From: Chitinophagaceae bacterium
GTDB taxonomy: Bacteria; Bacteroidota; Bacteroidia; Chitinophagales; Chitinophagaceae
DNA: 9,726 nucleotides
Direction: 5' to 3'
Assembly: GCA_947463105.1 (NCBI GenBank)
Contig: CANHSD010000106.1
Coordinates: 1 to 9,726 of the forward strand
Positions 1-5,559 of this stretch are shown piece by piece (the stretch's first letter is position 1; the number at the start of each line of letters is the position of its first letter). Under the pieces are notes generated by a model. The model was not told where the DNA came from. It was given only the letters and a program-made list of their open reading frames with translations, and did not search any database. Position numbers and translations under genes: made by a program.

Positions 1-1972
1 CAAGGGAAACATCGAGCAAAGCAAAAACAGGTTTTTTGTGCAGGGAGATCCCGGTGCCATTCTTGTGATTGAATTTACCAGGGAAACAAGGGAAGAAATC
101 CTCGTCATCACCCAACAGGTTGAAACAGACATGAGGGCTGCAGGCCTGGGATATCATTTTCCTGTGCTCTTTGGAGCCGACACCAAGAAGATTTGGACTT
201 TGCGAAAAGCAGGGCTTGGATTGCTGAGCAATCTTCCCGGAGATGAAAAAGCAGTTCCCGTGATTGAAGATACTGCTGTTGATGTGGAAGACCTACCGGA
301 GTATATCCGCGAGTTCAATGCAATCCTTGAAAAACACGGGCTCTATGCAGTGCACTATGCCCATGCAGGATCCGGCGAGCTTCACCTTCGTCCGATCATC
401 AACCTGAAAACGGTTGAAGGAAACCAACTGTTCAGGACCATTGCAGAAGAAGTGGCTACTTTGGTAAAAAAATACAACGGGTCTTTGAGTGGTGAACATG
501 GTGATGGAAGATTGCGTGGTGAGTTCATCAAACAGATGGTGGGAGAGAAAAATTATGGCTTGTTGAAGCAGGTAAAAAATGCCTGGGACCCTCACCATAT
601 CTTCAACCCCAACAAGATTGTCGATACCCCGCCCATGAACACCATGTTGCGGTATGAACCGGGTCAGTTTACGCCGGAGTTCAAAACAATTTTCCGTTTT
701 CACCAGCAAGATATTCTCCAGCATGCAGAGCAATGCAATGGTTCAGGAGATTGCAGAAAAACACATTTGTCCGGCGGCACCATGTGTCCTTCCTATATGG
801 CTACGCGCGATGAGAAAGATACAACCCGTGCCCGTGCCAATATCCTGCGTGAATTCCTGACGCACTCTGACAAACAGAATAGGTATGACCACAAGGAAAT
901 CTATGATGTGATGAGCCTCTGTTTGAGCTGCAAGGCTTGCAAGAGTGAGTGTCCATCCAATGTTGACATGGCCAAACTCAAGGCAGAATTTCTCCAGCAT
1001 TATTACGATGCCAATGGCGTTCCTTTCCGTTCCTGGTTGATAGCCAACTTCACCGCTGCTGCAAAACTGGGCTCCATCGCTCCTTTATTGTATAATTTTT
1101 TAATGGATAATCCATTGACCGGCGCTGTCATCAAAAAACTATCAGGCTTTGCCCTGAAAAGATCGATGCCGCACCTGTCCAAACAAACACTCCGCAGTTG
1201 GTTCAATAAACACCAGCATGTGCAAGCGCTTGCACGCCATTCCAAAAAAGTTTACCTCTTCTGTGATGAGTTCACAAATTACAACGATGCCCATATTGGC
1301 ATCAAAGCAGTTCAATTGTTGAGTGCCCTGGGATATGAAGTGCTGATGCCAGTGCATGGTGAAAGCGGAAGAACATGGCTCTCCAAGGGTTTGGTGCGAA
1401 AGGCAAAGATCATTGCCAACAAGAACATTGCCTTGTTTAGCCCCCTGGTAACAGAGGCCATACCACTCATTGGCATCGAGCCTTCTGCGATACTGACTTT
1501 CAGGGATGAATACCCCGACCTGGCTTCAGATGAAAACCTTGATGCTGCAAAAGCCCTTTCTAAAAATGCATTTTTGATTGATGAGTTCCTTGCACGGGAA
1601 ATGAACAATGGCAATATCAGCAAGGATCAGTTCTCTCCGGCGAAGCGCTCCATTGTTTTGCATGGTCACTGCCAGCAAAAAGCAGTGGGCTCATTGGCTG
1701 ATTCTGTAAAAGTGCTCTCATTCCCGGCCCACCATACCGTGGAAACCATCCCTTCAGGATGCTGTGGCATGGCCGGTTCTTTTGGCTATGAGAAAGAGCA
1801 TTACGATGTTTCTATGAACATCGGAGAGTTGGTGCTTTTCCCTGCAGTCCGGAAGAACATGTCTTCTTGCACCGTTGCGGCTCCCGGCACGAGTTGCCGC
1901 CACCAGATCAAGGATGGAACCGGTGCAAAAGCGCTTCATCCGGTTGAGATTTTGTTTGAGGCGTTGGCGTGA
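1..1972 (+). CDS. FAD-linked oxidase / Fe-S (CCG-domain) dehydrogenase, YdiJ-like, 5' truncated
   Basis: The frame is open from base 2 to the TGA at 1970-1972, so the gene starts outside the window. About 656 codons are visible, against roughly 970-1020 residues in full-length relatives; the missing part should be the FAD-binding domain. In order one sees the FAD-oxidase C-terminal domain (HYAHAGSGELHL at base 353, GEHGDG at 491, FNPNKIVD near 609), a two-cluster ferredoxin domain (Cys pattern CNGSGDC at 734 with MCPS at 782, then CLSCKACKSECP at 920-955), and two cysteine-rich CCG modules (CDEFTNYND at 1262; GHCQQK at 1664, SGCCG near 1754, GTSCRHQI near 1887). The family oxidises D-2-hydroxy acids such as D-lactate or D-2-hydroxyglutarate and passes electrons through the Fe-S clusters. 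E. coli YdiJ is the closest named example by architecture. Which 2-hydroxy acid is used here is not visible. It is probably cytoplasmic or membrane-peripheral. The GTG at base 38 is internal, because conserved family sequence precedes it. Confidence 0.93.
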   Translation, partial: KGNIEQSKNRFFVQGDPGAILVIEFTRETREEILVITQQVETDMRAAGLGYHFPVLFGADTKKIWTLRKAGLGLLSNLPGDEKAVPVIEDTAVDVEDLPEYIREFNAILEKHGLYAVHYAHAGSGELHLRPIINLKTVEGNQLFRTIAEEVATLVKKYNGSLSGEHGDGRLRGEFIKQMVGEKNYGLLKQVKNAWDPHHIFNPNKIVDTPPMNTMLRYEPGQFTPEFKTIFRFHQQDILQHAEQCNGSGDCRKTHLSGGTMCPSYMATRDEKDTTRARANILREFLTHSDKQNRYDHKEIYDVMSLCLSCKACKSECPSNVDMAKLKAEFLQHYYDANGVPFRSWLIANFTAAAKLGSIAPLLYNFLMDNPLTGAVIKKLSGFALKRSMPHLSKQTLRSWFNKHQHVQALARHSKKVYLFCDEFTNYNDAHIGIKAVQLLSALGYEVLMPVHGESGRTWLSKGLVRKAKIIANKNIALFSPLVTEAIPLIGIEPSAILTFRDEYPDLASDENLDAAKALSKNAFLIDEFLAREMNNGNISKDQFSPAKRSIVLHGHCQQKAVGSLADSVKVLSFPAHHTVETIPSGCCGMAGSFGYEKEHYDVSMNIGELVLFPAVRKNMSSCTVAAPGTSCRHQIKDGTGAKALHPVEILFEALA

Positions 1973-2036
1973 GAAAAAAATTGACAAATTGGCCGAGGCT
2001 ATAAACTCCCATTTTCTTTCTTTAAAATTACTTAGT

Positions 2037-2044
2037 TATCTTTG
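2037..2044 (+). promoter_or_regulatory. Bacteroidota-type -7 promoter element of higBA
   Basis: TATCTTTG matches the Bacteroidota -7 consensus TAnnTTTG exactly and lies 24 bases before the higB ATG. The expected -33 TTTG is only poorly represented by a T-rich stretch around 2012-2019. The implied transcription start is near 2048-2051, giving a leader of about 20 bases. The site is in the only gap upstream of the toxin-antitoxin pair. I see no terminator hairpin for the preceding dehydrogenase gene in the 96-base gap. Confidence 0.55.
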
Positions 2045-2045
2045 A

Positions 2046-2056
2046 CGTTAGTAACG
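2046..2056 (+). promoter_or_regulatory. Palindromic candidate HigA operator
   Basis: CGTTAGTAACG is a perfect inverted repeat with 5-base arms around a single central G. It begins two bases after the -7 element and covers the predicted transcription start, 12 bases before the higB ATG. HigA antitoxins are known to repress their own promoters by binding short palindromes, so position and symmetry fit an autoregulatory operator. The assignment to HigA is inference. Confidence 0.45.
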
Positions 2057-2068
2057 CATTAGAATACT

Positions 2069-2350
2069 ATGATTATTTCTTTTGGTGACAAGGATACCCA
2101 TAAAATATGGGATGGTGAGAGAGTCAAAAGCTTTTCAACAGATATTCAAGATATCGCTAGGAGGAAGCTCAGGATGTTGAACAGTTCGCAAGACATAAAT
2201 GACCTGATGGTGCCTCCATCAAATAGACTTGAGAAACTGAAAGGGAAATTGAAGGAGTTTTATTCCATTCGAGTAAATAATCAATGGAGAATTATTTTCA
2301 AATGGAACAATGGCAATGCGGAACTCGTTGAAATCATTGATTACTATTAA
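2069..2350 (+). CDS. higB: HigB-family type II toxin (RelE/ParE superfamily)
   Basis: This 93-residue protein has the expected length and sequence of HigB / plasmid-maintenance killer proteins. The N-terminus carries FGDKDTHKIWDGERVKSF, followed by IQDIARRKLRML, then RLEKLKGKLKEFYSIRVN and NQWRIIFKW, ending in VEIIDYY, all family-typical blocks. HigB toxins are ribosome-dependent mRNA endonucleases that slow growth when not neutralised by HigA. The basic and aromatic C-terminal segment (R/W/R residues of the NQWRI block) corresponds to the catalytic half in relatives. The toxin gene comes first, the inverted order typical of hig loci, and higA starts 10 bases after its stop. No Shine-Dalgarno sequence precedes the ATG. 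GC content here is clearly below that of the flanking genes, consistent with acquisition. Activity cannot be judged from sequence alone. Confidence 0.9.
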   Translation: MIISFGDKDTHKIWDGERVKSFSTDIQDIARRKLRMLNSSQDINDLMVPPSNRLEKLKGKLKEFYSIRVNNQWRIIFKWNNGNAELVEIIDYY

Positions 2351-2360
2351 ATCTTAAGAT

Positions 2361-2660
2361 ATGAGCAAGTTAAAAAATATTCATCCCGGTGAAATTCTTC
2401 TTGAAGAGTTTCTTATTCCTTTAGAAATAACGGCTTACAGGCTTTCTAAAGATATTGGCATTCCACAAACGCGGGTGTCTGAAATCACCAAAGGGAGGAG
2501 GCGTATTACAGCCGATACTGCATTGCGGCTTTCCATTTATTTCGGTAATAGTGCTAGATTTTGGTTAGGGCTGCAAGATGACTTTGATATTGAAGAGGAA
2601 ACAAATCAGAAGAAGACAGCGCTCAAAGCAATCAGACATTTTGCCAACAAAGCAGCATAA
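2361..2660 (+). CDS. higA: HigA-family antitoxin, XRE-type helix-turn-helix
   Basis: This 99-residue protein has the HigA signature throughout: HPGEILLEEFLIPL at residues 8-21, a helix-turn-helix at about residues 24-53 (AYRLSKDIGI, TRVSEITKGRRRITADTA), then RLSIYFGNSARFWLGLQDDFDIE. HigA binds and neutralises HigB and, as a dimer, represses the hig promoter through its HTH. The gene lies 10 bases after higB, so the two are surely cotranscribed, and the palindrome at 2046-2056 is the natural candidate target. The Lys-rich C-terminus (KKTALKAIRHFANKAA) is ordinary for the family. The last part of this gene may also contain the promoter of the following alkB-like gene. Confidence 0.92.
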   Translation: MSKLKNIHPGEILLEEFLIPLEITAYRLSKDIGIPQTRVSEITKGRRRITADTALRLSIYFGNSARFWLGLQDDFDIEEETNQKKTALKAIRHFANKAA

Positions 2661-2669
2661 TTATATTTA
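2640..2669 (+). promoter_or_regulatory. Possible promoter of the alkB-like gene inside the end of higA
   Basis: TTTG at 2640-2643 is followed after 18 bases by TATATTTA at 2662-2669, one base off the Bacteroidota TAnnTTTG -7 element, with nearly the usual 19-base spacing. The implied transcription start would fall at or within a few bases of the ATG at 2674, meaning an almost leaderless mRNA. The region is AT-rich, so a chance match is quite possible. Confidence 0.3.
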
Positions 2670-2673
2670 CTCA

Positions 2674-3285
2674 ATGCTTGACCTCTTCGGTTTCTCCAAT
2701 GATCCTGCTGTCAATCTCCTTCCATGCGATGGAGAAGTTCATTATTATGGCAAGTTGATGACGCCTGCACAAGCGGACGATTATTACAGTGAGTTGATGT
2801 CTACTATTGCGTGGGAAAATGACCAGGCGATTATTTTTGGGAAGCGCATCATTACCAAACGTAAAGTAGCATGGTATGGGGATCAACCCTTTCAATACAC
2901 GTACTCAAAGGTTACCAAACAAGCATTGTCTTGGACGCCTGCCTTGAAGGCGCTCAAGGACATGGCAGAAAAGGAAAGTGGAGAATCCTACAACTCTTGC
3001 CTCTTGAACCTTTACCATACCGGCGAAGAGGGCATGGCCTGGCACAGCGATGGAGAAAAAGACCTCAAGAAGAATGGCGCCATTGCATCACTGAGTTTTG
3101 GCGCAGAAAGAAAGTTTGCCTTCAAGCATAAAAAATCAGCAGAACTGGTCAATACATTCCTTGAACATGGAAGCCTTCTTGTCATGAAGGGCGAAACCCA
3201 AACCCATTGGCTGCACCGCCTCCCGCCCACTACAAAAATAACTTCGCCCAGGATCAACCTTACCTTCAGGACCATTGTAGGATAA
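2674..3285 (+). CDS. AlkB-like 2-oxoglutarate/Fe(II)-dependent nucleic-acid dioxygenase
   Basis: This 203-residue protein of the AlkB / ALKBH2-3 class oxidatively removes alkyl lesions such as 1-methyladenine and 3-methylcytosine from nucleic acid, using Fe(II) and 2-oxoglutarate. The key motifs are complete: NLYHTGEEGMAWHSDGE gives the HxD iron ligands (H and D of WHSD), THWLHRLPPT carries the distal His, and PRINLTFR supplies the arginines of the RxNLTFR 2-oxoglutarate/substrate motif. ITKRKVAWYGD and GAIASLSFGAERKFAF are also family blocks. I chose the ATG at 2674 because the protein from there (MLDLFGF) matches the usual N-terminus. An in-frame ATG at 2578 would add a Lys/Arg-rich extension encoded inside higA and is unlikely. 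The gene begins 13 bases after higA, so it could be read through from the hig promoter or use its own. It converges on the DUF2339 gene with only 7 bases between stops. Confidence 0.93.
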   Translation: MLDLFGFSNDPAVNLLPCDGEVHYYGKLMTPAQADDYYSELMSTIAWENDQAIIFGKRIITKRKVAWYGDQPFQYTYSKVTKQALSWTPALKALKDMAEKESGESYNSCLLNLYHTGEEGMAWHSDGEKDLKKNGAIASLSFGAERKFAFKHKKSAELVNTFLEHGSLLVMKGETQTHWLHRLPPTTKITSPRINLTFRTIVG

Positions 3286-3292
3286 TGTGCTA

Positions 3293-5551
3293 TCAGCCTT
3301 TGTCAACCATTGTTTCCGCTTCGTTCCCAAAAATGGAGTCCTTGAATTTGTTGTAAAGGAATGATGCTATGAGCATGATAACCCCCAATACAATCAGGAC
3401 AATGGTTTTGGAAATGGTGGAGAGGGAAGACAGGTCATAGAACAGCACTTTACAGAGGGTGATGCCGAAGAGGATGATTCCACCCATCCTGATGTGTTTC
3501 AGTTTTTTGCTGATGCCGGTGATGACCAGTGCAAGGGCATATACAGCAAAGATGATGCTGAGCCCGAGTTTGTATTGGTTTGAGTATCCTCCAATATCCA
3601 TCCAATGGATGAACTCATTGCAGAGCAATACCAGCAAGGTTGTATTGAAAACAAGGGCAATTAATTTAGTTATGTTGGCGGAAGGCAAAAATGTTTTGAG
3701 GTTGGATATGACACCTAAAACCAATACTGCAATGAGCATGAAGTATCCGTATCGGATGCCCAACATTGACATAATGTTTGCGCTTTTGTTTTGAATATAC
3801 AGGTCCCTGAGGATGCCGATTTCTGTCAATCCCCCAATCATCGCAAGAAACAATGCATAGAGCCCTACAATCACCAATATGGTTGACAAATGTTTTTCCT
3901 TGAAAAACTGCCAGTTGAGCCATAGCCAAATGCTGACATAACCAATGCTGAACCCTTGTAATGAAAGGAGTTTAAAGCTGTTCAATGATTCGGATGCATG
4001 GTTGATCATATAAACTTTCCAGGCCAGGTCAATTTCCTGTACTATGCAGCAATAGGTCAGCAGGATAAAGGCCAATGGTAGGGCTACAGTCAATATTGTT
4101 TTTACAAGGCCCTGTTCAATCTTAGCATATTTGATGGACAAACTGCTGATGACACCAAAGCAAATGCAAACAAAAAGGGAACTCAGGAAATTGGCATTGA
4201 GAAAGGATTTTGTAGCAATGGAAATGGTGGCATCAGGTGCATAATCTTGTTTCCAATCGATGAGCATGCTACCCAGTGTTAACAACAACAATGCAATCGA
4301 TAAGATCAAGTATGACTCGCGTTTTTTTGTTAGGCCTGTATAACATAAAAAAACTGCTTCGACGGCCCACAAAACTGTTATGGTATTGCCTTCAAAGTGA
4401 ATGGGAATAGACAATGTAAAGAAAGCCAGTCCGAGGCCCAGGATGAAGAGGGTTACGCTTTCATCAGCCAGCTTCAGCCATCTGATCCTGTCGCCGATAA
4501 CCAGGTGCACCAGGGCATTGGCCAGTGTGAAAAGGGTGAGGTAGTGTTTGTTGTCAAATGATGTATTGATGAGGTAATATCCCAGGAGAAAGAAAGCGAC
4601 TGCATTGATGAGCAGGATGCTGATCTCAGGCAACGAATACAATTCTTTTTTGATGATCTTGTTGGCAAGAAATGCTGTGTAAAAAATGACAAAATTGACA
4701 AGCAAGAAAATAAGATTGGTGGAGAATTCCGCAGCGAGGTTTTTGGCGTTGAGAAAGGAGGCGAAGAAAATAAACCAGCTGAATCCGAATGCGAATTCGT
4801 AAATCAGCTTCCAATCCCGCTTGAAGGAAAGAAACAGGAGCCCGATGTTGATGATAGACAAGTATCCGTATAACAGCGGCAGATTTTCATTGCCTGTACT
4901 CAACAAAAATGGAATCGCGTAAGCGCCTACCTGCCCGAGCAGGGCAATGATTTTCCTGTTGTACCAGATGGACATGCTGACTACAAAAACGGTAGTGAAG
5001 AGCATCAATCCAAAAGCGACCGGTTGGGGGAATAAATTGTAAAAGCTGTGTGCGATATACGTAATGAAATACATGATGGCGATCGATCCACTCATCAGGA
5101 CCGCACTGTAGTCGATGTATTTGGCTTTCAGGCGATAGGCCAAAACACACAATATTGCGGCAATGCCATAGCCGAGAATGATCCTTGTGGTCGCGCTGAT
5201 GAGCTCTTTTTCGATGGCATATTTTGCACCGATAAATACACCAACAACCGTAACAAGAATCCCTATTTTATTGATGATGTTGCTGCCGATAAGGTTTTCC
5301 AGCTGATCCCTGCGGGCATTGGTTGTGGATGCAGGGACTTGTTTTTTGACAGGGGGAACAAATGAAGTTGATCTGCGAACGAATGGTACTTCAGCCTGGG
5401 GTGCAGCCGCATCTTTTTGCAATGAGGTCTTCAGTGATTGCAATTCAGCAAGGACAGCATTCAACGTTTCTGTTGTTCTGCCCTGGTCAGCATTCAATTG
5501 CTTGATGCTGTTTTCCAAATCCTCAATGCGCTGGTTGATGTTTTCCATCAT
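3293..5551 (-). CDS. DUF2339 polytopic membrane protein
   Basis: This 752-residue integral membrane protein has no signal peptide. Residues 2-45 form a predicted coiled coil (heptad-like MENINQRIEDLENSIKQL onward), then a Pro/Ala-rich linker to about residue 80. The DUF2339 signature ENLIGSNIINKIGILVTVVG starts near residue 85, and about 22 hydrophobic helices follow to residue 745. No catalytic motif is recognisable, and the biochemical role of the family is unknown to me. The start is one of two consecutive ATGs (5549-5551 or 5546-5548). The ATG lies 8 bases after the stop of the sulfatase-GH43 gene on the same strand, with no room for a separate promoter outside coding sequence, so the two are probably cotranscribed. 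Whether they share a function is unclear. The stop is 7 bases from that of the alkB-like gene on the other strand, and no terminator hairpin is visible there. Confidence 0.88.
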   Translation of the reverse strand: MMENINQRIEDLENSIKQLNADQGRTTETLNAVLAELQSLKTSLQKDAAAPQAEVPFVRRSTSFVPPVKKQVPASTTNARRDQLENLIGSNIINKIGILVTVVGVFIGAKYAIEKELISATTRIILGYGIAAILCVLAYRLKAKYIDYSAVLMSGSIAIMYFITYIAHSFYNLFPQPVAFGLMLFTTVFVVSMSIWYNRKIIALLGQVGAYAIPFLLSTGNENLPLLYGYLSIINIGLLFLSFKRDWKLIYEFAFGFSWFIFFASFLNAKNLAAEFSTNLIFLLVNFVIFYTAFLANKIIKKELYSLPEISILLINAVAFFLLGYYLINTSFDNKHYLTLFTLANALVHLVIGDRIRWLKLADESVTLFILGLGLAFFTLSIPIHFEGNTITVLWAVEAVFLCYTGLTKKRESYLILSIALLLLTLGSMLIDWKQDYAPDATISIATKSFLNANFLSSLFVCICFGVISSLSIKYAKIEQGLVKTILTVALPLAFILLTYCCIVQEIDLAWKVYMINHASESLNSFKLLSLQGFSIGYVSIWLWLNWQFFKEKHLSTILVIVGLYALFLAMIGGLTEIGILRDLYIQNKSANIMSMLGIRYGYFMLIAVLVLGVISNLKTFLPSANITKLIALVFNTTLLVLLCNEFIHWMDIGGYSNQYKLGLSIIFAVYALALVITGISKKLKHIRMGGIILFGITLCKVLFYDLSSLSTISKTIVLIVLGVIMLIASFLYNKFKDSIFGNEAETMVDKG

Positions 5552-5559
5552 AGAATGGT

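Noticed and set aside
38..40. GTG as the start of the dehydrogenase
   Set aside because: The frame is open to the left edge, and the preceding codons (KNRFF before VQGDPGAI) match conserved family sequence, so the gene begins outside the window.
293..733. 146-codon minus-strand open frame opposite the dehydrogenase
   Set aside because: It overlaps the FAD-oxidase domain with intact HYAHAGSG and GEHGDG motifs on the other strand; the product is unrecognisable.
1973..2036. Terminator or attachment site at the left edge of the toxin-antitoxin module
   Set aside because: The gap has an A-run and AT-rich sequence, but no clear hairpin and no direct repeat matching the right side of higBA.
2578..2673. 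Upstream in-frame ATG giving the AlkB-like protein a Lys/Arg-rich N-terminal extension of 32 residues
   Set aside because: It lies wholly inside higA in another frame. The conserved AlkB-type N-terminus begins at the ATG at 2674, and the basic extension is just higA read out of frame.
3286..3292. Terminator between the convergent alkB-like and DUF2339 genes
   Set aside because: Only 7 bases separate the two stop codons, and I found no stem followed by a T tract in or right beside them.
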